Shown here piece after piece: positions 25,943 to 34,800 of a DNA stretch of 64,000 nt. The notes beneath the pieces were generated by a model. The model was not told where the DNA came from and did not search any database. It was given only the letters and a program-made list of their open reading frames with translations. How positions within the stretch are numbered: the first letter of the stretch is position 1; each line of letters opens with the position of its first letter. This stretch comes from Calothrix sp. C42_A2020_038 (GTDB taxonomy: Bacteria > Cyanobacteriota > Cyanobacteriia > Cyanobacteriales > Nostocaceae). The translations under genes were made by a program, and so were the position numbers. The DNA is taken from the NCBI GenBank assembly GCA_015272395.1, contig JACYLQ010000027.1, positions 124,001-188,000 on the forward strand, given 5' to 3'.

Positions 25943-27058
25943 ATGATAAGTAATATTAAAACACAAGCAACAAATAATCTTGTTGCGATTGCTAACAAAT
26001 TCACTCAAACTGGTGAAGTGATAGATGTTAGACCATTTGGCAGTGGCAATATAAATGATACTTTTTTGGTAGTGTTAAATTCAGAACAAAACCGCTTTGT
26101 TCTACAACGTATAAACACACATGTATTTTGTCAACCCCAGCTTGTAATGCAAAACATGCGTATTTTTACTGAGCATGTTAGCAAAAGATTATTAAATAAT
26201 CCTTTAAACCGTCGCTGGGAAGTACCTCGTGTTCTATTGACGAGAGATGGTCACGACTATTGTAATGATGCAAATAATTCTTTTTGGCGCGCGATTAGTT
26301 TCATCGAAGCTTCCGAGTCTTTTGATACTATGCATGACATAGAACAAGCTAGGGAAATTGGTTATGCATTGGGTACGTTCCACAACTTAATTAGTGATTT
26401 ACCACCGCAAAAACTTGCCGACACCCTCGAAGGGTTTCATATTACCCCGCTTTATTTAAATCACTACAACGAAGTGTTAGCTACCTCAACTCCAGTTTCT
26501 ACACCGGAAGTCAATTATTGTTTACAGTTCATCGAAAAACGTCAAACTTGGGCGCCTGTCCTTGAACATGCCAAAGCCACAGGTCAACTACCACTGCGTT
26601 TAATGCACGGCGACCCCAAGATAAATAATGTCATGTTCGATACTAGTACTAAAAAAGCAGTTAGTGTAATTGACTTAGATACAGTCAAACCAGGACTAGT
26701 TCACTATGATATCGGCGACTGTTTACGGTCAGGTTGCAACCCGGCTGGAGAAGAAACAGAAAACTGGGAAAGTATCACTTTTGATACCGATATTTGTCAA
26801 GGAATCCTTCAAGGTTATTTAACTGTAGCCAAGGAATTTCTCACCGAGAATGACTATATATATATGTACGATGCTATTCGCTTAATTGCATTCGAGTTAG
26901 GGTTGAGATTCTTCGCTGACTATTTAGCAGGCAATGTTTACTTCAAAGTCAAACATCCAGAACATAACTTAACACGCGCACTCGTACAGTTTAAATTAAC
27001 CGAAAGTATCGAAACACAAGAAACAATGATTCGCAAAATTATTCAGGACGTTAAATAA
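25943..27058 (+). CDS. Aminoglycoside-phosphotransferase-fold sugar kinase, NahK-like
   Basis: A 371-residue kinase of the APH superfamily. It resembles N-acetylhexosamine 1-kinase (NahK). Key motifs are the glycine region FGSGNINDTFLVV near residues 30-45, the catalytic loop LMHGDPKINNVMFD (residues about 221-234) and the metal-binding VIDLDTVKPGLVHYDIGDCLR (residues about 242-262). NahK phosphorylates N-acetylglucosamine or N-acetylgalactosamine at C1. Given the nearby AGE gene, GlcNAc or ManNAc are likely substrates; this is inference. It is followed 3 bases later by the DOMON-like gene, so they are probably co-transcribed. It may also be a different small-molecule kinase. Confidence 0.8.
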   Translation: MISNIKTQATNNLVAIANKFTQTGEVIDVRPFGSGNINDTFLVVLNSEQNRFVLQRINTHVFCQPQLVMQNMRIFTEHVSKRLLNNPLNRRWEVPRVLLTRDGHDYCNDANNSFWRAISFIEASESFDTMHDIEQAREIGYALGTFHNLISDLPPQKLADTLEGFHITPLYLNHYNEVLATSTPVSTPEVNYCLQFIEKRQTWAPVLEHAKATGQLPLRLMHGDPKINNVMFDTSTKKAVSVIDLDTVKPGLVHYDIGDCLRSGCNPAGEETENWESITFDTDICQGILQGYLTVAKEFLTENDYIYMYDAIRLIAFELGLRFFADYLAGNVYFKVKHPEHNLTRALVQFKLTESIETQETMIRKIIQDVK

Positions 27059-27061
27059 TCA

Positions 27062-27598
27062 ATGCAAAATAATTTTTCTCTACAACCTTTTACTAATACT
27101 CAGGCACCAGCTAATCTGAAAATAACAGGTAACATCGCCAGGAATGGTAATTTATTAATTATCAGCTATGCTCTTCTCGGTGATATTCAACAAGTTGATA
27201 TTGCACCATCAGCAGAAACACCCGCGCGTAAACATGAGCTTTGGCAAGATACCTGCTTTGAATTTTTTCTAGGCGCCAAAAATTCTCCTCGCTACTGGGA
27301 ATTTAATCTTTCACCTACGGGACACTGGAACATCTACCGCTTCGATAACTACCGCCAAGGAATGCAAGAAGAAACTACTGTTACTACACTTCCATTCAGC
27401 GTACAACATAATTCAGATTCTTTAGCACTAACACTCAATTTCGACTTGGCTAAAATTATCTCTGTAGACCAATCAATTGAAGTCGCAATTACAACTGTAA
27501 TTAAAAGCACTAACAATGAAGTGAGCTACTGGGCATTAACTCATAAAGGCGCCGAACCTGATTTTCACTTACGGGAAAGTTTTATCATAGATTTATAA
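27062..27598 (+). CDS. DOMON-like domain protein
   Basis: A 178-residue protein with an all-beta pattern typical of DOMON-like domains: YALLGDIQQVDIA, then ELWQDTCFEFFLGAK, and YWEFNLSPTGHWNIYRFDNYRQGM, a highly conserved core. The pattern fits a beta-sandwich that in other systems binds haem or sugars. No signal peptide or anchor is seen, so it is likely cytosolic in this form. Its start is 3 bases after the stop of the NahK-like kinase, which suggests a single operon and a role tied to sugar handling. A ligand cannot be named. Confidence 0.8.
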   Translation: MQNNFSLQPFTNTQAPANLKITGNIARNGNLLIISYALLGDIQQVDIAPSAETPARKHELWQDTCFEFFLGAKNSPRYWEFNLSPTGHWNIYRFDNYRQGMQEETTVTTLPFSVQHNSDSLALTLNFDLAKIISVDQSIEVAITTVIKSTNNEVSYWALTHKGAEPDFHLRESFIIDL

Positions 27599-27652
27599 AT
27601 ATGAACATAGGGTGCGTCACTACATAAACTTACCTAGAATTTTAATATAGTC

Positions 27653-27710
27653 CGTCGTAGAAACGTTGCGTTTGTAGAGACGTTGCATGTAACGTCTCTA
27701 CATCGGCGCC
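27653..27710. repeat. Inverted repeat (GTAGAGACGTT type)
   Basis: GTAGAGACGTT and AACGTCTCTAC form a stem with a 6-base loop between the DOMON-like gene and cysH. Related AGACG... palindromes occur at 262, 18520, 63050 and 43740. It lies between convergent genes. Confidence 0.6.
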
Positions 27711-27765
27711 TAATTACAGAAATTAACCATCCGTTACATCCGTTGCATCCATTACCAACTTTTCA

Positions 27766-28500
27766 CTAATTTTTGATATTACCTGAGTGTAAACCGCACT
27801 CTTTTTGCGTTGCTTCTTCCCACCACCAACGACCTTCACGTTCGTGCTGGTTAGGTAATACAGGTCTTGTACAGGGTTCACAACCAATACTAATAAACCC
27901 GCGTTCGTGAAGTTTGTTGTAAGGTACTCCCAACGCGCGGATGTATTCCCACACTTGTGCAGAAGTCCAGTTTGCGAGGGGGTTAAACTTGATTAATTGA
28001 TGGTCTTCGGTTGAGAAGGCAGCATCAACTTCGATTACAGGTATACTGTTGCGAGTACCAGGACTTTGGTCTTTACGCTGACCTGTAATCCATGCATCAA
28101 GGGTATTGAGCTTACGACGTAGTGGTCTGACTTTGCGTATCGCGCAGCATTCCTTGTGTCCGTCTTGATAAAAGCTAAACATTCCTTTTTCTTCAACTAA
28201 TGCTTGCACTTCTGCTGCATCAGGAAACATTACTTCTAACTTAATACCGTAGTGTTTCCTCACTTCATCTAAAAATTGGTATGTTTCTGGATGCAAACGT
28301 GCAGTGTCTAAAGTAAAAACACGGAAATTACTAGTAATTTTTGATGCAATGTCAATCAGAACCACATCCTCGGCGCCGCTGAAAGAAATGGCGATGTTAT
28401 CGAAACTTTCAAGGGCAAATTTAAGGATATCCCGTGGTGATTTTTGGCTATACTCTGTTTCTAATGCTGCAACATTAAATTCGGTCTGAGCGGCTACCAT
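27766..28500 (-). CDS. cysH: Phosphoadenosine/adenosine phosphosulfate reductase
   Basis: A 244-residue CysH. The N-terminal PP-loop-like nucleotide-binding core has [16 protein letters not shown], and [18 protein letters not shown] (about 126-143) is followed by GCEPCTRPV. The first cluster has two Cys in ECCAIRK and the second CxxC, which together are the four ligands of the [4Fe-4S] cluster of the APS-type reductases; the catalytic C-terminal ECGLH is at about 236-240. Thus it probably reduces APS and/or PAPS to sulfite with thioredoxin, and the Fe-S motif favours APS. It is divergent from the metK-like gene, with 270 bases between them, in a sulfur-metabolism context. Confidence 0.93.
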   Translation of the reverse strand: MVAAQTEFNVAALETEYSQKSPRDILKFALESFDNIAISFSGAEDVVLIDIASKITSNFRVFTLDTARLHPETYQFLDEVRKHYGIKLEVMFPDAAEVQALVEEKGMFSFYQDGHKECCAIRKVRPLRRKLNTLDAWITGQRKDQSPGTRNSIPVIEVDAAFSTEDHQLIKFNPLANWTSAQVWEYIRALGVPYNKLHERGFISIGCEPCTRPVLPNQHEREGRWWWEEATQKECGLHSGNIKN

Positions 28501-28770
28501 GTTTTAATTCTCCTCTCTCTAACCCTGATTCTACACTTGTAATGGACAGAACTTAGTAATCGCCACAGACTAGAATGTTAACCTGACTGCCTGAAAGCAA
28601 ACTTTCATTCAAATATAAGTTGTTTTGTTAATTTTAGGATATTATTTGATTTGCGAATGGCACTTAGAATTTATTTGCGGCTCGCAAGCGGCGCCCGCTT
28701 ACCCGAACCAAAGCGCACGAAGCTAGAATTTGATTAAGAAGTATTACTAAAAAATCAAATAAACAACAGC

Positions 28771-29973
28771 ATGAAAAAAAAATTTATGTTTAGTTCCGAG
28801 TCTGTTACTGAAGGACACCCGGACAAGCTTTGCGACCAAATAAGTGATGCAATAGTTGACAAATTTTTGCAGCGAGACCCTTATTCAAGAGTTGTTGCAG
28901 AGTGTGCAGTTGCAACAGCAATTGTATTTATTGCAGCTAGATTTGAATCGGATGCTGTTGTTGATTTCACCAAAATTGCACGGCAAGTAATTAAACAAGT
29001 TGGCTATGATGAACCCGATTTTAATGCTAATACTTGCAGTATAATCACGAGCTTAAAAGAATTACCATCCAATGGTTATAGATATTGGGATGCACGTCAG
29101 TTATCGGATGAAGAGTTAGATTTAATACCTGTTAAAGACCAAGTAACAGTATTTGGATTTGCTTGTAATCAAACTCCAACTCTAATGCCTTTACCAATTT
29201 GGTTAGCACATAATTTAGCACGTCGATTGACTGCGGTACGACAAGAAAAGATATTACCGTACATTGCTCCAGATGGTAAAACTCAAGTCGGAGTTGAATA
29301 CAACGACCGTAAACCTTGTCGTATTCACAGTATCTCAGTTTTAGCAAGTCAAAACCAGTTATCGAACAAAAATGCATCACAACAAGCTTTGCTCCAGCAA
29401 GAGATAAAAGAAAATATTATTGATTATGTTTTTAAAGATGAAGAAATCAAACCCGACGATAACACTCGTATTTTCATCGACTTTGATCAGCCTTTTGCCA
29501 TTGGCGGACCCTCAGTCCATTCTGGTTTAACAGGTCGGAAGAATGCTATAGACACTTACGGTGAATACTCACGCCACAGCGGCGCCGCATTAAGTGGTAA
29601 AGACCCGACTCGTATCGACAGGGTGGGAGCATATGCTGCTCGTTATGCAGCTAAAAATATCGTCGCGGCTCAAATTGCTTCTGAATGCGAAGTACAAGTT
29701 ACTTACTCGATGGGACTTGCACGTCCGGTTAGCATCCAAGTAGAAACTTTCGGTACTGGTAAAATACCCGATACTGATATTGCTGGAATTATAGAAGAAC
29801 ACTTTGACTTTCGTTTAGGTGGCATTATTCGCAAATTTAACTTACGCGCGCTACCCTCTATTGTAGATGGAGGCTTCTATCGTAAACTCGCTGCTTATGG
29901 TCACGTTGGTAGAAGTGATTTGGGAATTTTACCTTGGGAAGAACTGGATTTGGTTTCTGTTTTGAAAAGGTAA
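28771..29973 (+). CDS. Divergent S-adenosylmethionine synthetase (MetK-like paralogue)
   Basis: A 400-residue member of the S-adenosylmethionine synthetase family. Clear matches: FSSESVTEGHPDKLCDQISDA at the N-terminus, SGKDPTRIDR, GLTGRK, and LPWEEL at the end. Several usually invariant sites differ from the housekeeping enzyme: the GEITT region is ARFES (ATP-site Glu lost), the GAGDQG loop is PVKDQV (Asp and Gln kept, glycines lost), GDxGLTGRK is VHSGLTGRK (Asp to His), and HGGGAFSGKDPTKVDR has HSGAALSGKDPTRIDR. So it is a paralogue whose SAM-forming activity is unproven. It lies close to cysH and 89 bases before the DUF5132 gene. A weak ribosome-binding site precedes the ATG. Confidence 0.82.
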   Translation: MKKKFMFSSESVTEGHPDKLCDQISDAIVDKFLQRDPYSRVVAECAVATAIVFIAARFESDAVVDFTKIARQVIKQVGYDEPDFNANTCSIITSLKELPSNGYRYWDARQLSDEELDLIPVKDQVTVFGFACNQTPTLMPLPIWLAHNLARRLTAVRQEKILPYIAPDGKTQVGVEYNDRKPCRIHSISVLASQNQLSNKNASQQALLQQEIKENIIDYVFKDEEIKPDDNTRIFIDFDQPFAIGGPSVHSGLTGRKNAIDTYGEYSRHSGAALSGKDPTRIDRVGAYAARYAAKNIVAAQIASECEVQVTYSMGLARPVSIQVETFGTGKIPDTDIAGIIEEHFDFRLGGIIRKFNLRALPSIVDGGFYRKLAAYGHVGRSDLGILPWEELDLVSVLKR

Positions 29974-30062
29974 AGCGTGCAAAAAACTTTACATGAGCAA
30001 TGACCCGTTTTTTCTCTGATTGATGGTAAACTAAAAATTCACACTTCAAGGGGGTAAAACTC

Positions 30063-30338
30063 ATGGCATCATTTAAGATTACACCTGACCTTGAAAATAT
30101 CACTGAAGGTCTTAGTCTCCCAGGAATTATAGCGATAGCTGTTCTACCGTTAGCAATTCCTTTAGTAGCACGCTTTGGTAAATCCATAACCAAGACAGCT
30201 ATTAAAGGTGGAATAATCGTTTACGAAAAGAGTAAAGGGTTAATTTCTGGTGTGAGCGAAGCCTTTGAGGATATAGTAGCAGAAGCCAAAGCCGAACTTG
30301 CCGAACCGAAGAACGTCAGACAAATCCAAGGTAGATAA
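30063..30338 (+). CDS. DUF5132-family small membrane protein
   Basis: A 91-residue protein with one N-terminal hydrophobic segment (PGIIAIAVLPLAIPLVARFG, about residues 20-39), followed by a GGIIVYEKSKGLISGVSEAF region and a charged C-terminal tail (EAKAELAEPKN). It matches DUF5132, found in cyanobacteria near P-type ATPases. Mycobacterial PacL (DUF1490) proteins have the same architecture, TM segment plus soluble tail, and are accessory factors of P1B-ATPase efflux platforms; a comparable role is inferred. The start has a strong Shine-Dalgarno site CAAGGGGGT 7 bases before ATG, the same sequence as at 30461-30470 and 30731-30740. Spacing to the next start is about 140 bases. Confidence 0.85.
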   Translation: MASFKITPDLENITEGLSLPGIIAIAVLPLAIPLVARFGKSITKTAIKGGIIVYEKSKGLISGVSEAFEDIVAEAKAELAEPKNVRQIQGR

Positions 30339-30475
30339 GGTTAGGAAGTTGACTGACTAAAGCGTAGTATCTCACGACTATGTATTTTTTTACAGTTCCA
30401 TAACGCTGGTGACAGCAATACTCATCGGAAATGTCATCACCTAATATTAGTTCTTACAACCCAAGGGGGACATTG

Positions 30476-30586
30476 ATGCAAACAAGGTTTGATGCAGTAG
30501 TGTGTAAAATCCATAAATTCACTTGCTGCATACCCTTGTTGTATCACTACATCAGTCCCTGGTATTTAATCGCAATGCAATGTTGA
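30476..30586 (+). CDS. Possible 36-residue protein with Cys residues
   Basis: A short open frame with a strong ribosome-binding site: CCAAGGGGGACATTG directly before ATG. The product is 36 residues with the sequence MQTRFDAVVCKIHK..., a CC pair near residue 17-18 and three further hydrophobic/aromatic stretches (IPLLYHYI, WYLIAMQC). The same AAGGGGG block precedes the flanking genes 30063 and 30746, which supports translation of all three. Length and Cys content would be suitable for a small membrane or metal-related peptide. I know of no homologue, and the region might instead be a leader with a chance frame. Confidence 0.4.
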   Translation: MQTRFDAVVCKIHKFTCCIPLLYHYISPWYLIAMQC

Positions 30587-30745
30587 TATAGTTTGCTACA
30601 TAGTTCCGCGAAAATTGAGTGAAAGTACGGAACGGATACCTGTTACAGTTCATGATGTTAAAAATCATGGGCTAATCTCTACATGCAAAAAATAGGTACT
30701 GTTTGATATTGCCCAATTACTAATTAACACACAAGGGGGTGTGTG

Positions 30746-33679
30746 ATGAAAAATTTAAAAAACTTAAAAAATTTGTGCGAATTAGGTGTAGAGAAAACCC
30801 TGCAAGAACTAAATAGTAATGTATCAATTGGATTGACAACATCCGAAGCATACCTGCGTCTGAAAAAATACGGAAGCAATGAACTGGTTGAACCATTGCG
30901 GTCGTTAGGAGAAATACTCTGGGAGCAGGTAAGTGCAACATTAGTAATTGTATTAATCGTATCTGCTGTAATTACCCCTATTTTTGGAGATTATAGAGAA
31001 GCGCTAGGAATAATTGCAATGATTATACTGATTTGCTGCTTGGGATTTACTCAAGAGTATCGCGCGCAAAAAGCAATTCTAACGCTAAAAAAATTATCGA
31101 TACCAAACGTTAAAACGCTTCGTGATGGTTATATTCAGCAAATTTCTGCACGAGATTTAGTACCAGGAGATATTATTCATCTCGATACCGAAGATATTGT
31201 ACCTGCTGATTGTCAACTGATCGAAAGTCAGGATTTGCGAGTTGAAGAAAGTGCAATTAGTGGAATATGTGCAGGGACATCCCAAATAGTTGATAAGTAC
31301 GCGCATCAAGATATTTGTAAAACAGAAGGCTCCAGAGACAATTTGGGTTTGGCTGAAGGAGCGAGTATTATTTACAAAAATTCAGTAGTTATATACGGAC
31401 AAGCTAAAGCCATTGTCACTCAAACCGGGATGAATACTGAGTTTGGACGTGTTATGATTCGTAATGCCACAAAACCCAAACTGACTCCGCTTCAACTTCG
31501 TTTAAATCAACTTGGACGAACACTAACGATAGCTGTTCTTGCCATTGTAGGACTGATTCTAATCTTGGGACTGATACGGGGTGAAGACCCAAAATTAATG
31601 CTTCTAACTGCAATAACTTTAGTTGTTGCTGCTCTACCCGAAGGTTTACCCGCAGTTGTAACAATTACTCTTGCTCTCGGCGCCAGTTCTCTACTCAAGC
31701 AACGCACACTAGTTCGTAACCTTGGTGCTGTTGAAACACTTGGTTGTGTGACAGTAATTGGTTCTGGTAAAACTGGCACTCTGACGGAAAATCGTATGAG
31801 CGTTACCGTTCTTGACGTTGCTGGTTATCGCCTTGACTTAACAACTTATATCAATTCATGTTCATCGACACAAAAAACACAACAACCGTTTTTACTGTGC
31901 CAACCTCCTGCTCTATCGCTCCTACTCGCAAGTGGTGCTTTATGCAATGATGCCCTTATTGAATTTGATCAAAAAGAACCTCGTTGCTTTCAAACTATCG
32001 GAGACCCTACAGAAGCAGCTTTATTAATGGCTGCCGCACAACAGGGAATATGGAAAAATGACCTTGAAACATCTTTACCACGTCTGAGGCAGGTGCAATG
32101 TCACCGAAGCCAGATAATGACTACAATTCATAAATTACCCAACTCATCAAAAGTTCCTTGCGCCCTCGAAGCTTTATGGCGCCTATGTCGAGAGCAAAAT
32201 ACATCTGACATTGCTTTCTCAAAAGGTCAAGTTAGTAGTCTGCTTGATATTTCAACTCACATTTGGGTCAACGGACGAGTCAAACCCCTCAACGAACTGT
32301 GGCGTAAACATATTACAAACAACTACAAACAGCTCATCCAGAGTGGACTGCGTGTTACAGGTGTGGCGTTTAAACCGTTAGTATCTTCTGAAGAATGGGA
32401 AGATGTGGAAAACCTGATTTTTATTGGTCTAGTTGGTATGAACGACCCAGCACGTCCTCAAGTTCGTGACGCTGTTGTTAGCTGTCAGCGCGCGGGTATT
32501 CGTCCTGTAATGATTACAGGAGACCATCCGCTGACAGCTCGGACTATCGCGAAAGAAGTCAATATTACTACAAACAATCGTGTAATTACAGGCGCTCAAA
32601 TATCAAATCTATCAAGTCACAAATTTATACATGCGTTGGAGAGTGTATCAGTTTATGCTCAAACTTCACCTGCTGACAAGCTGGCAATTGTTGAATCTTT
32701 ACAACGAAATGGTCATGTTGTTGCGATGACAGGTGATGGAATCAACGATGCTCCAACACTTCGTATCGCGGATATTGGTATAGCAATGGGAATACGTGGT
32801 ACTGATGCTGCCAAAGAAGCTGCTGATATAGTTTTATTAGATGATAACTTTGCTAGTATTGTCGCAGCAATTAAACAAGGGCGGGTAATCTACGACAATA
32901 TTCGTAAGTTTATTAAGTACCTGTTGAGCAGCAACATTGGTGAACTTTTGGTAATGCTGATCGCTCCCTTTGTAGGAATGCCACTTCCTCTACTGCCGTT
33001 ACAGATTCTTTGGATTAACCTTGTCACTGATGGATTGCCAGCTTTTGCTCTCAGTTGGGAACCTGCGGAGCATAACATCATGAATCGTCCACCGTTTCCT
33101 AATAATGAAAATATCTTTAGTCGAGGTCTGGGTAAAGATATTGTCTGGATTGGATTATTATTAGGTGCTGTATCTTTAGGCATAGGCTATCTTTACTTTT
33201 CAACTGGCGCCACAAATTGGCAAACAATGTTATTCACAGTTCTTACCTTGTCTCAAATGGGGAATGCTCTGGCAATTCGTTCGGAAACTGATTCGCTATT
33301 CAAGATTGGATTATCCTCCAACAAACCATTACTAATTGCAGTTGCACTTACATTCGTAATGCAGCTAGCAGTTGTGTACGTCCCGTTATTCGAGCAAGTT
33401 TTCTCGACAAAACCACTATCCGCTATTGATTTAATTTTATGCTTGGGTCTGAGCAGTGTTGTATTCTGGACTATAGAACTCAAAAAACTGTATAATCGCC
33501 ATCAACAGCACAACCCCCAGTCAAGTGCTGCTAGATATCAGCAAGTTAAAACAGATAACAGCCTTGTAACACCGCATCGTCGTGTCTTAGCAAAGCGTAT
33601 CAAGCAGCGTCGTCGAGTTAATACTCCACACTCTGAGTACATCACAGCCAGCAAATATCAAAGTCAAAGTCAAAAATAA
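30746..33679 (+). CDS. P2-type cation ATPase homologue lacking the phosphorylated Asp
   Basis: A full-length 977-residue P-type ATPase of the P2A (SERCA/PMR1-like) class, from ATG at 30746 after AAGGGGG (a GTG one codon earlier is not preferred). Architecture is intact: N-terminal cation-ATPase domain, TM pairs, VAALPEGLPAVVTITLALG, DPTEAAL, ITGDHPLTARTIA, the hinge TGDGINDAP and a C-terminal membrane domain with six TMs. Yet the phosphorylation motif DKTGTLT reads GKTGTLT (Gly341, codon GGT at 31766-31768) and the actuator TGES motif is replaced by SGIC plus AGTSQ (residues 172-175). Standard P-type catalysis requires both Asp and Glu, so this protein is predicted to be unable to form the phosphoenzyme. 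The frame has no stop codons or frameshifts, so selection for some function is likely. It might regulate, bind or hold metals with the neighbouring genes. Confidence 0.88.
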   Translation: MKNLKNLKNLCELGVEKTLQELNSNVSIGLTTSEAYLRLKKYGSNELVEPLRSLGEILWEQVSATLVIVLIVSAVITPIFGDYREALGIIAMIILICCLGFTQEYRAQKAILTLKKLSIPNVKTLRDGYIQQISARDLVPGDIIHLDTEDIVPADCQLIESQDLRVEESAISGICAGTSQIVDKYAHQDICKTEGSRDNLGLAEGASIIYKNSVVIYGQAKAIVTQTGMNTEFGRVMIRNATKPKLTPLQLRLNQLGRTLTIAVLAIVGLILILGLIRGEDPKLMLLTAITLVVAALPEGLPAVVTITLALGASSLLKQRTLVRNLGAVETLGCVTVIGSGKTGTLTENRMSVTVLDVAGYRLDLTTYINSCSSTQKTQQPFLLCQPPALSLLLASGALCNDALIEFDQKEPRCFQTIGDPTEAALLMAAAQQGIWKNDLETSLPRLRQVQCHRSQIMTTIHKLPNSSKVPCALEALWRLCREQNTSDIAFSKGQVSSLLDISTHIWVNGRVKPLNELWRKHITNNYKQLIQSGLRVTGVAFKPLVSSEEWEDVENLIFIGLVGMNDPARPQVRDAVVSCQRAGIRPVMITGDHPLTARTIAKEVNITTNNRVITGAQISNLSSHKFIHALESVSVYAQTSPADKLAIVESLQRNGHVVAMTGDGINDAPTLRIADIGIAMGIRGTDAAKEAADIVLLDDNFASIVAAIKQGRVIYDNIRKFIKYLLSSNIGELLVMLIAPFVGMPLPLLPLQILWINLVTDGLPAFALSWEPAEHNIMNRPPFPNNENIFSRGLGKDIVWIGLLLGAVSLGIGYLYFSTGATNWQTMLFTVLTLSQMGNALAIRSETDSLFKIGLSSNKPLLIAVALTFVMQLAVVYVPLFEQVFSTKPLSAIDLILCLGLSSVVFWTIELKKLYNRHQQHNPQSSAARYQQVKTDNSLVTPHRRVLAKRIKQRRRVNTPHSEYITASKYQSQSQK

Positions 33680-34174
33680 TTTTTAGAATTTCCCGATTAG
33701 AGGATTTAAAAGTATAAAAATATATACGTAACACCTCTCTAAACCTCTCCCCGACGCGGGGAGAGGCTTTGAAATCAGTATTTTCTTTTTCCCGCATCTG
33801 GGAAGGGGTTAGGTTCTCGCTAAGATTGATACTTTTCAAACAACCTTTTAGAATTTCCGGATTCGAGTTTCCAGAGCTTAATGGCTATAAAATTGCAGAA
33901 AGGAAGTTTGCATAAAGTTTATCTTTATGGCGACCTTTCTGCATTAATGCGTAAGTAAATAAACCCATGAGTTCATATAATATTTTCGCACTGCCCAACA
34001 ATTAATTTCACTGTTGAGTTGCATTTTTGAAATTGTTATGATGCAATAATTGCATACGACAAAAGTACTACCTGAGCAAAATTGCAATTCTCTCAATGAT
34101 TAGTTGTTAATTACTCATCGTTGATGGTTAATTGTTACTTATCTGCTTGTTCTATACTATTGATTTCCTAACCG
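33680..34174. other. Intergenic region with palindromes
   Basis: About 495 bases. A strong hairpin CCTCTCCCC-gacg-CGGGGAGAGG lies at about 33746-33769, after the P2-ATPase homologue. It is part of a repeat whose end ACTTTTCAAACAACC (about 33825-33839) recurs at 23105 and 35974. No gene seen. Confidence 0.6.
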
Positions 34175-34693
34175 ATGAAAATTTCGACGGATACCCACAT
34201 TCCTTTTCAGCGCCCAATTGTATACACTACTTATCGAGATAAAATAACTGAACTAGCTCGCTATGTTCCAGATATTCGCAGCATAAACGTCAAGTCTCGA
34301 CGTGAGGTCGATGGAGTAATTTATACAGTTAATGAGTGGCATGGTGGCGGCGAAATTCCATTGGCAGCAAGAGCATTACTTAGTGAGGATATGCTCTCTT
34401 GGGTTGAACACGGTATATGGAACGAATCTGAATTTACACTTTCTTGGCGCCTAGAAACGCGCGCTTTTACAGAAGCCGTACACTGCACAGGCACGAATAC
34501 TTTTATAGAGGACGGCAACGCAACTATTATTAGAAGCCGAGGTGAACTTAAAATTGACCCCAACCAAATTCATGGGGCGCCACAATTCCTGACAAGTCAA
34601 ATTGCCCGTGTAGTCGAAGATTTTCTTGGTAGCAAAATTCAGCCTAGTTTAGTCCAAATGAGCGAAGGAGTACGCAAGTACTTAGAAAAATAA
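34175..34693 (+). CDS. SRPBCC-like (START-fold) small protein
   Basis: A 172-residue protein with the polyketide-cyclase/SRPBCC outline: a short N-terminal strand, helices, and a seven-stranded beta-like middle (VIYTVNEWHGGGEIPL, FTLSWRLETRAF, GTNTFIEDGNATIIRSRGEL). A C-terminal helix (IARVVEDFLGSKIQPSLVQMSEGVRKYLE) closes the fold. It binds lipids or small hydrophobic ligands in the family, but the ligand here is unknown. The spacing HIPFQRPIVYTTYRD at the N-terminus fits this fold. No signal peptide. Because several families share this fold, I call only the fold. It is located between the P2 and P1B ATPase genes. Confidence 0.65.
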   Translation: MKISTDTHIPFQRPIVYTTYRDKITELARYVPDIRSINVKSRREVDGVIYTVNEWHGGGEIPLAARALLSEDMLSWVEHGIWNESEFTLSWRLETRAFTEAVHCTGTNTFIEDGNATIIRSRGELKIDPNQIHGAPQFLTSQIARVVEDFLGSKIQPSLVQMSEGVRKYLEK

Positions 34694-34727
34694 GTGTGTA
34701 GATTAAGACAAGAATAGACTTTTAACT

Positions 34728-34800
34728 AGGTGCCCAGGAAAAGTTTCTCTTGTGGGACAGACATCCTTGTCTGTCCCTACATAATTACAATTGGGTACTA
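34728..34800. repeat. GGGACAGACA hairpin at gene 3' end
   Basis: GGGACAGACA-tcct-TGTCTGTCCC makes a strong stem at about 34754-34777. The flanks AGGTGCCCA and TTGGGTACT are a loose inverted pair. The right flank encodes the last residues of the methyltransferase (stop at 34785-34787). It belongs to the family of intergenic palindromes found near other gene 3' ends. Confidence 0.55.
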
